Origin: Bacteroidaceae bacterium | GTDB taxonomy: Bacteria > Bacteroidota > Bacteroidia > Bacteroidales > Bacteroidaceae | DNA: 64,000 nucleotides | Assembly: GCA_024398635.1 (NCBI GenBank) | Contig: JAKSIV010000006.1 | Coordinates: 1-64,000, forward strand | Direction of reading: 5' to 3' | In this document: in pieces, positions 39,038 through 48,876 of the stretch | Layout of the letters: every line of letters starts with the position of its first letter | Numbering within the stretch: position 1 is the first letter of the stretch | Made by a program: the position numbers and the translations under genes | Notes under the pieces: generated by a model | What the model was told of the DNA's origin: nothing | The model's database searches: none | Seen by the model: the letters and a program-made list of their open reading frames with translations, nothing else

Positions 39038-41092
39038 ATGAATGATAAAAGACATCTCATAAAAAGCAATCGCGCCCTGCTCATCATATTATCAGTAGTT
39101 TCGGCTTTGCTTACGGTCTATTCAATGCCGGCAAGCAGGCAGGAAAAATACTCTTTTACGGTGGGCAAACCGTGGACATACGATGTGCTCATCGCTCCGT
39201 TCAACTTTTCCATCCAGAAAAGCGATGATGTCTGGCAGGCCGAAGCTGACAGTGTCAAATCTGCCTTTGCTCCCTATTTCAGCCGTAACGCCAGTGTGGG
39301 TGAGAATGCCTTGGCGCAGTTTGACCGTTTCTATGCCGACAGTCTCAGCAAGCTGGTATGGGAGGATTCTTACCTGGCTTTGCGCCGCAGACTGGAGAAA
39401 GTGTACAGGGAAGGTATCATATCCACGCAGGATGAGGAGGTGCTTCAGGGTAAAACGGTGTTCTGGGTATATGAAGGCAATACTTCATCATTCGTGCAGA
39501 CGGCTAGCGTACGCAGCGTCCGTGACGTTTACCGTCTGGTTACCGATGCCGATATCTATGTTTATGACCGTTACACACTTCTGGAGCACAACATAGAGCA
39601 GTATATTCAGCCCAATCTGGTCTATGACCAGGCCCGTTCCGAGGCTGACCTGGAGTCTCAGCTCAATGAGATATCTCACTTTAGGGGTATGGTTGTGGAG
39701 GGCCAGAAAATAATTGATCAGGGTGAGATTGTGGATGAGCAGAAAAGCAACATTATCAACTCATACCTGGCCATTGCCAATGAGAAGAATGAATCCAAGC
39801 GATTCCAACTGCTCACCTGGACCGGAAGGTCTGTCTTTGTGCTGCTCTGTTTCCTGGTTCTGTTCATTTATCTGAGCCTGTACCGTATAGATGATATAGA
39901 GAACCGCTCCATACTGTGGTTCCTGTTCGGCTCCATATCGCTATTTACAGTAGGAATGGGGCTGTTCTGTCAGTATTCCAGCTGGAACATATTCCTGTTC
40001 CCGTGTGCCATGCTTGCCATAATGCTGCGCATATTCCTTGATTCGCGTACGGCATTTACCGGATATATGGCATTCGTGCTCTCCACATCTCTGATTGTGC
40101 CCATGCCCTATGAGTATGTGCTGCTTCAGATTCTGGCCGGCCTTACCGGAATATACTCACTCAAGGAGTTGTCACAGCGTTCACAGATACTGCGAACCTG
40201 TCTGCTGATATTCGTATCGTACAGTCTGGTATGGTCGGCATTCCAGATGACCCAGTTGGAGAACATACATGACATAGACCCGTGGACATTCCTGTTCTTT
40301 GCCATCAACTGTATCATAATTCTGTTGGTCTATCCGCTGCTGTTTGTCATTGAGAAACTGTTCGGATTTACATCAAATGTAACCCTTATAGAACTCTCCA
40401 ACATAAACAATCCGCTGCTCAGGGAGTTGGCCGAGAAGGCTCCAGGCACATTCCAGCACTCCATGCAGGTATCAACCCTGGCTGCCGAAGCTGCCACACG
40501 CATCAAGGCCAATCCGCAGCTGGTACGTACCGCCGCCCTTTATCACGATATAGGCAAGATGGAGAACGCCCCGTTCTTTACCGAGAACCAGAACGGAGTC
40601 AATCCGCATGACAAACTCACTCCGCAGGAGAGCGCACGCATCATAACCGGTCACGTGGAGAAAGGACTGGAGTTGGCCGATAAATACGGATTGCCGGAGT
40701 CCATACGCGGTTTCATATCATCCCATCACGGCAAGGGTGTGGCGCGTTACTTCTATATCAAGTATAACCAGGCACATCCCAATGAAGAGCCCGATCCCCA
40801 CGATTTCAGTTATCCCGGCCCAAATCCCTATTCAAAGGAGACAGCGGTCCTTATGATGGCCGATGCGGTAGAGGCCGCATCACGCAGTCTGAGCGAGTAT
40901 ACAGAGGAGAGTATAGCCGATCTGGTGGACAAGATAATAGATACCCAGGTTCAGGAGGGCTATTTCCAGGATTGTCCCATAAGCTGGCAGGAGATTAACC
41001 GCGTCAAGGAGACTTTCAAGGAGAAGTTGCGTACTATGTACCACACGCGCATCAGTTACCCTGAATCTACTGCGGATCAGCGTCAAAGGTGA
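39038..41092 (+). CDS. 7TM-HD family phosphohydrolase (PgpH-like)
   Basis: A 684-residue inner-membrane protein. After a first membrane segment (residues 13-30) comes an external domain of about 230 residues (7TMR-HDED), then six or so membrane segments (262-283, 292-312, 316-333, 340-372, 385-402, 416-438) and a cytoplasmic HD domain with GTFQHSMQVS (470-479), His503-Asp504 (LYHDIGK) and SSHHGKG. Related PgpH enzymes hydrolyse c-di-AMP, so nucleotide second-messenger turnover is the likely role. Its 3' end overlaps the convergent priA by 26 bases. Confidence 0.9.
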   Translation: MNDKRHLIKSNRALLIILSVVSALLTVYSMPASRQEKYSFTVGKPWTYDVLIAPFNFSIQKSDDVWQAEADSVKSAFAPYFSRNASVGENALAQFDRFYADSLSKLVWEDSYLALRRRLEKVYREGIISTQDEEVLQGKTVFWVYEGNTSSFVQTASVRSVRDVYRLVTDADIYVYDRYTLLEHNIEQYIQPNLVYDQARSEADLESQLNEISHFRGMVVEGQKIIDQGEIVDEQKSNIINSYLAIANEKNESKRFQLLTWTGRSVFVLLCFLVLFIYLSLYRIDDIENRSILWFLFGSISLFTVGMGLFCQYSSWNIFLFPCAMLAIMLRIFLDSRTAFTGYMAFVLSTSLIVPMPYEYVLLQILAGLTGIYSLKELSQRSQILRTCLLIFVSYSLVWSAFQMTQLENIHDIDPWTFLFFAINCIIILLVYPLLFVIEKLFGFTSNVTLIELSNINNPLLRELAEKAPGTFQHSMQVSTLAAEAATRIKANPQLVRTAALYHDIGKMENAPFFTENQNGVNPHDKLTPQESARIITGHVEKGLELADKYGLPESIRGFISSHHGKGVARYFYIKYNQAHPNEEPDPHDFSYPGPNPYSKETAVLMMADAVEAASRSLSEYTEESIADLVDKIIDTQVQEGYFQDCPISWQEINRVKETFKEKLRTMYHTRISYPESTADQRQR

Positions 41093-43334
41093 TACTTACT
41101 CCACCCGTTTTTTTTAGCGAGGCTGCCTTTACGACAGCCTCGTTTATTTGTGCCCTTACGGCGGCTGCGGTAAGACTGAGCCCGGTCTTGATGATAATGC
41201 GCCTTATATGCATATACTGTACTCTGGCTACCGGCGGCGCATCGGGACCAAGCACGTTCTCTGCGCCGAACTGCCGGGACAGAAGGTCTGCCAGAGCCGA
41301 TGCGGCATTCTCTACAGACTCCGGCTCGGTTCCTTTTAGGGATACGGTAATCAGTCTGGTGTAGGGCGGATAACGGAATGCTCTACGCTCCTCCATCTGG
41401 ATGTTGTAGAATCCAAGATAATCATGGCTGCGTACGGTTTCCAGTACGGGTGCATCGGGCTGGCGGGTCTGTATGATAACCTTTCCGGGTATCCCTTTGC
41501 GTCCTGCACGCCCGGCCACCTGAGCCATAAGCTGGAATGCGCGTTCGGTTGCCCTGAAATCGGGGTAACTCATTATGGAGTCTGCCTCAAGTATTCCCAC
41601 TACGCTCACCCTGTCAAAGTCAAGGCCTTTTGAAACCATCTGGGTTCCTATAAGGATATCGGTCCTGCATTCCTGGAAATCAGACAGGATGGACTCATAG
41701 CCATTTTTGGCACTGTCCAGGTCAAGCCTGGCCACACGGGCTGCGGGAAACTCGCCGGCCACCTCCTCTTCTATGCGCTCGGTACCGAATCCGCGTCCTC
41801 TTAAAGATCTGCCTCCGCATGACGGGCAGGCAAGGGGAACCCTGTATTTGCGTCCGCAGTAATGGCATCCGGCGGTATCGGTACTCTTGTGGAAGGTAAG
41901 GCTGACATCGCAGCAGTCACATTTCTGCACCCAGCCGCAGTCCGGACACTCCACCGTTCCGGAGTAGCCGCGTCGGTTGTGGAACAGTATAACCTGACGG
42001 CCGCTTTCCAGAGCATGCCGTATGGCATCGGTCAGGGCGGGCGAGAAAAGCCCCTTCATATATTTCATGCGCCTTAGACGGGCGGTATCAACTATCTCTA
42101 TCTCGGGCAGTTTCATGCCGCGGTATCTCTCGGTGAGCGTAACCAGACCGTACTTGCCGCTTAAGGCATTGGAGTAACTCTCCATTGATGGGGTGGCGCT
42201 GCCCAAAAGGGTCTTGGCTCCGCAGATGGAGGCCAGCATTATGGCGGTATTGCGGCCCTGGTATCGCGGAGCGGGATCCTCCTGCTTGTAACTGGGCTCA
42301 TGCTCCTCATCCACTATAATCAGTCCCGGATTCTGCAACGGAACCATTACGGCCGATCTGGCTCCCAGTATAAGTTTGTAGGGATTGGGACCGGTAAGGC
42401 GGTTCCATACCTCAACGCGTATATTGTCCCGGCAGCGCGAGTGCCATACGGTCATGTCATTGCCGAACACCTTTTGCAGACGGTGCATTATCTGTGTGGT
42501 GAGTGCAATCTCGGGCAGCAGATATAGAACCTGTTTGCCCTGGCTTATGTATTCTTTTATGAGATGTATGTAAATTTCTGTTTTGCCGCTTGATGTAACA
42601 CCGTGAAGAAGACATACGTTTTTGGTCTTGAATGACTCCTTTATCTGTTGTAGAGCCCTGTCCTGTGCCGGGCTGAGGGCAGGCGGCTCCTGCGTAACCC
42701 CGCAAAATACGGGCAGACGTCCCGTCTCCAGGTCATAACATTCCAGCAGACCGCTCTCCTCAAGACTGTGCAGGGCGGCCTGTGACTTGCCGTTTGACAG
42801 AGTCTTGCGGGATACCGGTGCGGGAACCTGCGGATTGTCATTGTATCCTGACAGTTCCAGATATCTCTCCAGCAGCTCTTTCTGCCTGACCGCGGTCTTG
42901 CCCAGGATGGATGACACTTGGACCGGAACCTGCTGCGGCATTGACGGTCCGGGTTTAACGAATACCTCCACGTGTGGCTTGTAGGGCTTGTCTGATGCGC
43001 TGCTGTCCGGTCTCAGACCTGACGGCAGGACAGCCTTCAAAACCTCGCCGGGCGGACACATGCAGTATCCCGCCATCCATTCCATAAGACTAAGTTGTGA
43101 CGGCAGTACCGCTGGACGCTGCTCATCCAGTATGCCCATAATCTCCTTTAAGGAGGTAGTATCCGGTTTTACGAAGTGAGTCCTGACTATTATGCCTGTA
43201 AGCCTGCGCCCCTTACCGAACGGGACATAAGCCCTTGCGCCGGGCACGGCGGTGCGGCGTAGCATTTCCGGAACCAGGTATGTGAACAACTGGTTGAGCG
43301 GAACGGGCAGTATTATGTCAGCGAAAAGAGGCAT
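41067..43334 (-). CDS. priA: Primosomal protein N' (replication restart helicase PriA)
   Basis: A 755-residue superfamily 2 helicase that restarts stalled replication forks. The helicase core shows Walker A GVTSSGKTE, DEEH (IIVDEEHEPSYK) and QVAGRAGRKG. The zinc-binding insert has paired cysteines (CPDCGW, CDCC, CHYCG, CPSCGG). The N-terminal 3'-end-binding domain begins MPLFADIILPVPLNQLFTYLVP. Its 3' end overlaps the HD protein gene on the other strand. Confidence 0.95.
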   Translation of the reverse strand: MPLFADIILPVPLNQLFTYLVPEMLRRTAVPGARAYVPFGKGRRLTGIIVRTHFVKPDTTSLKEIMGILDEQRPAVLPSQLSLMEWMAGYCMCPPGEVLKAVLPSGLRPDSSASDKPYKPHVEVFVKPGPSMPQQVPVQVSSILGKTAVRQKELLERYLELSGYNDNPQVPAPVSRKTLSNGKSQAALHSLEESGLLECYDLETGRLPVFCGVTQEPPALSPAQDRALQQIKESFKTKNVCLLHGVTSSGKTEIYIHLIKEYISQGKQVLYLLPEIALTTQIMHRLQKVFGNDMTVWHSRCRDNIRVEVWNRLTGPNPYKLILGARSAVMVPLQNPGLIIVDEEHEPSYKQEDPAPRYQGRNTAIMLASICGAKTLLGSATPSMESYSNALSGKYGLVTLTERYRGMKLPEIEIVDTARLRRMKYMKGLFSPALTDAIRHALESGRQVILFHNRRGYSGTVECPDCGWVQKCDCCDVSLTFHKSTDTAGCHYCGRKYRVPLACPSCGGRSLRGRGFGTERIEEEVAGEFPAARVARLDLDSAKNGYESILSDFQECRTDILIGTQMVSKGLDFDRVSVVGILEADSIMSYPDFRATERAFQLMAQVAGRAGRKGIPGKVIIQTRQPDAPVLETVRSHDYLGFYNIQMEERRAFRYPPYTRLITVSLKGTEPESVENAASALADLLSRQFGAENVLGPDAPPVARVQYMHIRRIIIKTGLSLTAAAVRAQINEAVVKAASLKKTGGVSITFDADPQ

Positions 43335-43346
43335 AGCGCGAAATTA

Positions 43347-43381
43347 ATAAAAAAGACCGGCTCCCAAGAGAGAACCGGTCT
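43347..43381 (-). terminator. Intrinsic terminator of the barrel protein gene
   Basis: On the minus strand AGACCGG (43381-43375) pairs with CCGGTCT (43360-43354), helped by inner TTCTC and GGGAG, and is followed by a T-run. It is 21 bases past the stop at 43402 and just ahead of priA, so priA needs its own promoter. Confidence 0.9.
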
Positions 43382-43401
43382 CAATATGTGACTCTTTATT
43401 A

Positions 43402-44034
43402 TCAGAATGTCCAGGTCAGTGAGAACTGGAGTGTGCTGGCCTTGATGTCAACGGGGTTGTGCTCCATTACAGTACCCGGAGTGGGGCTCTCCTGCAGTTT
43501 GTAGGCACCCTCCTTTGATACGGGTATATTGTAGTTGATACCGGCCTGTATGTGGTTGATAAGCTTTACACCGGCACCTACGTTGATGCTCCAGGTGCTC
43601 TTTTCAAGTGCAAACTCCTTAACCTCATCACCGTCGGCAAACTCCCTGTCCAGATCACCGATCTTGAAATCGAACTCAGGACCTGCTGCAAAATATACGG
43701 CTGCAAAGTTGCCCAGTCCGAGTGAGTACTTGAGAGATACGGGGATAGCCAGTGACTGATTCTTCATGGTCTCCTCATCAGAGACCTCAAGACCTTTCTG
43801 TGAGTAGAGAAGTGATGCGTCAACACCTATACCTATGATAGGAATCTGAACCTCAGCCATAGGTCCTACAAAGAAACCTGTATAACTGTCCTTGCTGGTT
43901 GCTGGTTTCTGACTTACCTCTGTAATGTCATTGTTTACCAGGTTAAGACCGCCGCGGATACCCCAACTGAACTGAGCCGATGCGGGAATGAATGAAAGCA
44001 GTGCGAGACCGCAAACTACTAATGCCTTTTTCAT
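43402..44034 (-). CDS. Outer-membrane beta-barrel protein (PorT-like)
   Basis: A 210-residue protein with a signal peptide (MKKALVVCGLALLSFIPASA) and alternating strands of the outer-membrane beta-barrel family (FSWGIRGGLNLVN, TGFFVGPMAEVQIP, GIGVDASLLYSQKG, FAAVYFAAGPEFDFK), ending in LQFSLTWTF with a terminal aromatic. This build matches PorT-like/OMP_b-brl_2 proteins, some of which serve type IX secretion. It has its own promoter and terminator. It lies 62 bases downstream of gldN on the same strand. A link to the secretion system is suggested only by position. Confidence 0.8.
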   Translation of the reverse strand: MKKALVVCGLALLSFIPASAQFSWGIRGGLNLVNNDITEVSQKPATSKDSYTGFFVGPMAEVQIPIIGIGVDASLLYSQKGLEVSDEETMKNQSLAIPVSLKYSLGLGNFAAVYFAAGPEFDFKIGDLDREFADGDEVKEFALEKSTWSINVGAGVKLINHIQAGINYNIPVSKEGAYKLQESPTPGTVMEHNPVDIKASTLQFSLTWTF

Positions 44035-44074
44035 ATTCGTAAAAAATTGATGGTTGTTAATCTTTTATTGACCA

Positions 44075-44082
44075 CAAAGATA
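44075..44082 (-). promoter_or_regulatory. -7 element of the barrel protein gene
   Basis: On the minus strand TATCTTTG matches TAnnTTTG, 40 bases before the ATG at 44034. It lies in the 62-base gap after gldN. Confidence 0.55.
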
Positions 44083-44096
44083 AACAATCTTTTTGA

Positions 44097-45104
44097 TTAG
44101 TGTACCGATAGGCGTTCTCCGCTTGAAGCCTGGCGTGGAGCACGGGGTGCGCGGGGAGCCTTCTCTTTTTTCTCCTTAGGCTGCTTGGGCTCTTTCTGTT
44201 TTTTGTCAGAGGTGTTATCCTTTGCATTCTCCTCTGTCATCTCCTGTGTATCGGCCTCACTCCACAGACCGTTCTGGAAATCCTTCAACTGCTTTTCAAT
44301 GCGGGCCCTTTCAGCCTGCAGTTCCTCATCAGTCTCGCAGTAATCAGAGAGGGGAACGTTTCTCAGATTGGATGTCTTGTAAATGTCACCGTCATACTGA
44401 CGCATTACAAAGTAATCGTCCAGTGACATGTTGCTGGTGTTGTTGTAACTGCTGGTCATTACCTGAGTCTGTCCCAGATAGGGGCTTATCTCATCATAAT
44501 TGAGCCAGAACATAGGATATGCGGTGGGCTTGTCGCCGTAACCGCCTTGCATCAGGACAGGGCAGATGGCAGTCACCTTGATCTGATAATTGGACAGTTT
44601 GTCCAGATAATGGCTCTCCTTGATGTAATACTTGCCGATGTCGCGGCTGGGTATATCTATTATATACTTGCCTTTCTCATCTTTCTTGTAGTCGATATAA
44701 AACTTGTCAAGAATGCTCTCCAGATCAATCTCATTATCCGGAGTAAACAACTCGTTACCGTCCAGACGATACTCATATGCCTTTATCTTACCGTCCTGAA
44801 TGAGGCTAAGAATCAGCGTAAAGAAGTTGACACGGTCACCCAGAGGTTCCTCGGGATAATAGAGAGCGGCGTTTTTCTCCTTCTGGAGATCCAGTTCACG
44901 GTAAATGTCACGTCTCCATGTAAGATCGGTAGGCATGGCGGTTTGGGCTGTATATTGTGAACGGGCACGTTCTGACAGGGTTACTGCCGTGGGGCTCTTT
45001 TCTGCCTCTTTCTGAGCCTGCTGTTCCTGCAGTCTGCGTGTGGGCTGTGCACCCGCACCGGTTACTGCCAGCATTGTAAGAAACAAAAGAACAATCTTTT
45101 TCAT
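44097..45104 (-). CDS. gldN: Type IX secretion protein GldN/PorN
   Basis: A 335-residue periplasmic protein with a signal peptide (MKKIVLLFLTMLAVTGAGA). The core (residues 55-265) has the GldN features WRRDIYRELDLQKEKNAALYYPEEP and MQGGYGDKPTAYPMFWLNYDEI. It ends in a Lys/Pro/Arg-rich tail (KKQKEPKQPKEKKEKAPRAPR, from about residue 300) that looks disordered. GldN forms a ring with GldK at the outer membrane around the type IX secretion channel. It follows gldM by 21 bases as the last gene of the operon. Confidence 0.92.
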   Translation of the reverse strand: MKKIVLLFLTMLAVTGAGAQPTRRLQEQQAQKEAEKSPTAVTLSERARSQYTAQTAMPTDLTWRRDIYRELDLQKEKNAALYYPEEPLGDRVNFFTLILSLIQDGKIKAYEYRLDGNELFTPDNEIDLESILDKFYIDYKKDEKGKYIIDIPSRDIGKYYIKESHYLDKLSNYQIKVTAICPVLMQGGYGDKPTAYPMFWLNYDEISPYLGQTQVMTSSYNNTSNMSLDDYFVMRQYDGDIYKTSNLRNVPLSDYCETDEELQAERARIEKQLKDFQNGLWSEADTQEMTEENAKDNTSDKKQKEPKQPKEKKEKAPRAPRAPRQASSGERLSVH

Positions 45105-45125
45105 ATCGTTTTCTCCTTCTTTTTA

Positions 45126-46703
45126 TCAGTTGATAATAACCTCAAGGGCTGTGTTGAGCTGACGCTCTATACCGTCAGGACCGATAGCCTTGACACGTTG
45201 TATATAGAAACGCTTGCCGCGTCCCAACTGGTCAAACACCCTCTTCTGCCGGTTTGAGAAACGCGTTCCGTCCGATATCTCGGGAACTGCGTTACCGCTG
45301 TTGTCAAAGAATGTGGTCTCAAAGCTTATTACACGGAATCCTATGTTGAGCAGACCGTCATCAATGGCGGCTACTATACCGTCGGCAGCCTGCAGATTCT
45401 TCTTGGAGATAGGTGTACCGCCTCCGCGGTAACGCTGTGTGTTGCCATTCTCGTCCTTGTACTCTATGAACGGGGTAGGATCGGGCAGCTGGCGAACACG
45501 GAATGCATATTCACCCATGCTCTGCTGGCGTCCCTCCTGATTGGCTGTCACGGCAATCACCACATCCTGACCTACGTTTGTGGGCTTGCAGATAAATGCG
45601 TTACCGCTGCGTGTCAGACTGCCGCCTCCGTTCTTGAGTCGGGCCGATATCATGTTGCTGGGTACACCGGGTACTGATATGCTTATAGGATTGTCATATC
45701 CGGCATAGAGCACGTTCATCATTGTAGCCGATACGGTTGCAAGCGGTGATACCACCGAGTAATTCTGATTGAAGTCACGGCGTATGATGCCGTTGCCGGA
45801 GTTGAGCTCCATATAGCCTGAAAGGGTGTAGTCTCCGGTCTTTGTTGCAGGTATTTCATACCAGCCGTCTTCAGAGTCAATCTTCTTGCCGTCAATATAG
45901 ATGGCGGGACGTGCGGTAGAGTCAACGGCTGCCATGATGATCTGTGCCTTGAAGCTGTTGCCCTGAACCACGTTCTGTGACGTGGGTATCACGTATGCGT
46001 TGATGGCATTTACACGCAGGTCACCTATGTCGATGTTGTTGACCAGTGTGTGCAGCACTTCACCCTCGGCATAACGTACATCGTTCTGCAGTTTGGTGAG
46101 CATGGTAATGGCTGCGGCTACAGGCATGTTCTCGTAGTTATACTCCTGCCAGTTCTTGCCTAAAGAACCTACCTTGAGAGGCACCTCGGTGCTGAAGTTG
46201 TTGCTTATGATCTCTCTCTGGGTGGGATCGTTGACCATCTCAAGGATCTTTTCGCGGTAGTTGTTGATGGCATCAAACAGCATGCCGCCCTTTCCGCGTG
46301 TGGGGTGAAGCATGACCTGAGTGGCTGCCTCCAGATCCTCACGGTTGTGGATGTTGTTCACATCGGCATCCTTACCGTCTGCCTCAATCGCGATGAGTTT
46401 CTTGAGTTCATCGGCAAAATTGAAAAGCGAGTCAGATATCTGTTTTACGTAGAGTGCCTTGCTGTACCATTCACCTGCTTTTTCATGGTTCATGGAGTCA
46501 GCGGCGGCAAACTCACGGTAAGCCTTTTCATTCTGGAGCGTGGCGTTGGCAGTACTCTTGCTCAGACTTTCCTCCACCATGCTGAAACCGTTGAGCACGT
46601 CCGATGATACGTTCATGGCAAGCATCGCCAGAAGGACGATGTACATGAGGTTGATCATCTTCTGACGCGCCGATGGCGGTCTCTGTATTGTCTTTCTCTT
46701 CAT
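45126..46703 (-). CDS. gldM: Type IX secretion protein GldM/PorM
   Basis: A 525-residue protein anchored by one N-terminal segment (INLMYIVLLAMLAMNVSSDVL, about 16-36), with a long periplasmic part built of a helical domain (about 40-220) and beta-rich domains (VVQGNSFKAQIIMAAVDSTARP, SYSVVSPLATVSATMMNVLYAGYDNPISISVPG). Conserved GldM motifs end in LEVIIN. With GldL it forms the proton-driven motor of type IX secretion, spanning to the GldKN ring. It starts 6 bases after gldL. Confidence 0.93.
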   Translation of the reverse strand: MKRKTIQRPPSARQKMINLMYIVLLAMLAMNVSSDVLNGFSMVEESLSKSTANATLQNEKAYREFAAADSMNHEKAGEWYSKALYVKQISDSLFNFADELKKLIAIEADGKDADVNNIHNREDLEAATQVMLHPTRGKGGMLFDAINNYREKILEMVNDPTQREIISNNFSTEVPLKVGSLGKNWQEYNYENMPVAAAITMLTKLQNDVRYAEGEVLHTLVNNIDIGDLRVNAINAYVIPTSQNVVQGNSFKAQIIMAAVDSTARPAIYIDGKKIDSEDGWYEIPATKTGDYTLSGYMELNSGNGIIRRDFNQNYSVVSPLATVSATMMNVLYAGYDNPISISVPGVPSNMISARLKNGGGSLTRSGNAFICKPTNVGQDVVIAVTANQEGRQQSMGEYAFRVRQLPDPTPFIEYKDENGNTQRYRGGGTPISKKNLQAADGIVAAIDDGLLNIGFRVISFETTFFDNSGNAVPEISDGTRFSNRQKRVFDQLGRGKRFYIQRVKAIGPDGIERQLNTALEVIIN

Positions 46704-46709
46704 ACTTCC

Positions 46710-47408
46710 TTACTTGGCTCCCATCTGGGAATTCACCTTCATTGCTTCTACCATTCGTGCATAGACGCGGTTGAGTTCTTCAATCTGGTCCACCATCTGG
46801 CGTGTCTGCTCGTTGACCTTCTCAATGTTCTCCATCTGGGTGCTGGCCGACTTCAGGTGCATCTGATAGAATGTGTTGATGCTTATGAGGTTGCGTGAAA
46901 GTTGCTCAATCTCCTCGGAGCTCTGTTCCATGCGCTCTGAGTGACGGCACATCTGTTCCATCTTGAGTGTCAGGTCATGAACGCGGGCTATATAGTCCTG
47001 TGTAATATTCTCCACACCGTCAATATTGAGCGGGCTGGCACCATCGGTTGCTACAGGAGCCTGAGCAGTTGTCTGAACGGGGGTCTGCTGTGCGGGTGCA
47101 CCTACAGTACCGTTTATAATGATGTTTCCGCGTACACGAGTGCCTTCATAATCATCCTCTTCATCGGCTTCCTGATTGGGAATGAACGGCTTCTCAAAAC
47201 CTGAAATGAAGAACACCAGTACCTCTGTGCCCATACCTATGAACAGCATCAGGTTGGCGCCCTTGATGTGAGTCAGTTTGAAAAGTGCACCCAGGATAAC
47301 CACAGCTGCACCCCAGCTGTAGAGATAATTCAGCAGGATTCTGCCCTTGGGTGAATCCAGATAGTCCTGTATCTTGGTCAGAAGACCTTTCTTCTCAGTA
47401 TTTTCCAT
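46710..47408 (-). CDS. gldL: Type IX secretion protein GldL/PorL
   Basis: A 232-residue inner-membrane motor stator protein. Two transmembrane segments lie near residues 24-42 and 52-69 (LLNYLYSWGAAVVILGALFKL and MLFIGMGTEVLVFFISGF); Glu59 in the second is of the kind proposed to carry protons. After a Thr/Gln/Ala-rich linker (90-120) comes a coiled-coil (135-215). It pairs with GldM. It starts 18 bases after gldK. Confidence 0.92.
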   Translation of the reverse strand: MENTEKKGLLTKIQDYLDSPKGRILLNYLYSWGAAVVILGALFKLTHIKGANLMLFIGMGTEVLVFFISGFEKPFIPNQEADEEDDYEGTRVRGNIIINGTVGAPAQQTPVQTTAQAPVATDGASPLNIDGVENITQDYIARVHDLTLKMEQMCRHSERMEQSSEEIEQLSRNLISINTFYQMHLKSASTQMENIEKVNEQTRQMVDQIEELNRVYARMVEAMKVNSQMGAK

Positions 47409-47426
47409 ATCAAGTCAATTTCAATG

Positions 47427-48866
47427 TTATCTGCGGCCCTTTGAACTACCGGCGGTGCCTACCTGTGTGCGTACGCAACGGAAACCTATGTATGAGCGCT
47501 GCTCATTCTGGTATTCGTATGTACGCCATGATGATTCGATGAATTTCTCGGGATCTTTCCATGAACCTCCGCGGACAGCTTTACGCTTCATGTAATAAGG
47601 ATCCTCGACAGATGCATTGTAGTAAAGTTCCGGGTTCATGTCGTTCATCTGGAGAATACCAGCCTCGGTGTAGGTGGTTGATGTCCATTCTGCAACATTG
47701 CCGGCCATATCGTAAAGTCCGTGTGAGTTGGGCTTGTATGAACCCACCTTGGTTGTGATGAGGCTACCGTCCTTGGTGTAGTTACCACGCTCGGGCTTGA
47801 AGTTTGCATAGTAGCAGCCGTCATCATCCTTTGAACCGGTTGATTTCCAGGGATAACGGTTGTTCTCACGTCCGCGTGCGGCGAATTCCCACTCTGCCTC
47901 GGTGGGCAGGCGGTAACGCTGTATGTACTTGGCTTGGGCGCCAAGGCCTGCCAACAGATACTCTGTACGCCATGCGCAGAATGCGTTGGCCTGCTCCCAG
48001 CTAACTCCCACTACGGGGTAGTCATTATAGTTGGGATGGTTGAAATAGAGACGCATGTATGTCTCGTTGTTGGCGTTCGGGAAATCATTTACCCAGCATG
48101 TGGTATCGGGGAAAACGTTCACGATATAGGTGTTGACAAAATCAAACAGGCTGCTGAGCTCCCTGTTGATGGTCTTGCGTACTATGTTGCCGTTCTCGTC
48201 GATATATGCGGTATCCTTGGATATCATCACTTTCTCCTTTGAGGGCTCCTGGTCGGTGTTGCGGAACCTGTCGTTGGGGTCAAGCTGATTCTTGCGCAGT
48301 GCAGCCTGAGTGTAATCGAACAACTCGTAACGGTAGTTGAGTTGCTTGATGTCCAGCATTCTTTCACCGGTTATAGGATGCGTGTAATAGAGACTCTCGA
48401 TAGCTCTTTGCTGATCCTCGTTGGGCTTCTTCCATGGAATAGGCTTGCTCCAGTTGAGATGCGGAGTCACGGGTTCGCCGTATTTATCCTCGGTAATCAG
48501 GTATGAGTCGTCACCGCCGTAAGCGGGATCGGCCAGACGCATGCGGATGATGGAGTCACGTACCCAGTTTACAAACTGACGGTACTTGGCGTTTGAAACC
48601 TCTTTTTCATCCATCCAGAATGATTCTACCGATATCTCTTTTGTGGGAGCGTTCGAACCCCACAGGCTGTCGTTACCTTCCTCGCCTATCTTAAGAGATC
48701 CTCTCTTGACAAGCACCATTCCGTACGGTACCGGCTCGCGCAGTGCCGCCTGGGAAGATCCTGTCACCTCACCGCCGTTAGCGCCGGCATAGCCGCTGCT
48801 TGTGCAGGACTGTGTCAGGGCCGAAACGACCAGGAGACCGGTCAGAACAATGTTTCTCAGTTTCAT
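47427..48866 (-). CDS. gldK: Type IX secretion lipoprotein GldK/PorK
   Basis: A 479-residue lipoprotein (lipobox TQSC, Cys21) with a formylglycine-generating-enzyme-like fold: GMVLVKRGSLKIG, DEKEVSNAKYRQFVNW, VGVSWEQANAFCAWR and RLPTEAEWEFAARG. The family uses the fold structurally, not as a sulfatase activator. GldK and GldN build the outer-membrane ring. It is second in the operon, 10 bases after porP. Confidence 0.94.
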   Translation of the reverse strand: MKLRNIVLTGLLVVSALTQSCTSSGYAGANGGEVTGSSQAALREPVPYGMVLVKRGSLKIGEEGNDSLWGSNAPTKEISVESFWMDEKEVSNAKYRQFVNWVRDSIIRMRLADPAYGGDDSYLITEDKYGEPVTPHLNWSKPIPWKKPNEDQQRAIESLYYTHPITGERMLDIKQLNYRYELFDYTQAALRKNQLDPNDRFRNTDQEPSKEKVMISKDTAYIDENGNIVRKTINRELSSLFDFVNTYIVNVFPDTTCWVNDFPNANNETYMRLYFNHPNYNDYPVVGVSWEQANAFCAWRTEYLLAGLGAQAKYIQRYRLPTEAEWEFAARGRENNRYPWKSTGSKDDDGCYYANFKPERGNYTKDGSLITTKVGSYKPNSHGLYDMAGNVAEWTSTTYTEAGILQMNDMNPELYYNASVEDPYYMKRKAVRGGSWKDPEKFIESSWRTYEYQNEQRSYIGFRCVRTQVGTAGSSKGRR

Positions 48867-48876
48867 TGTATATCAA

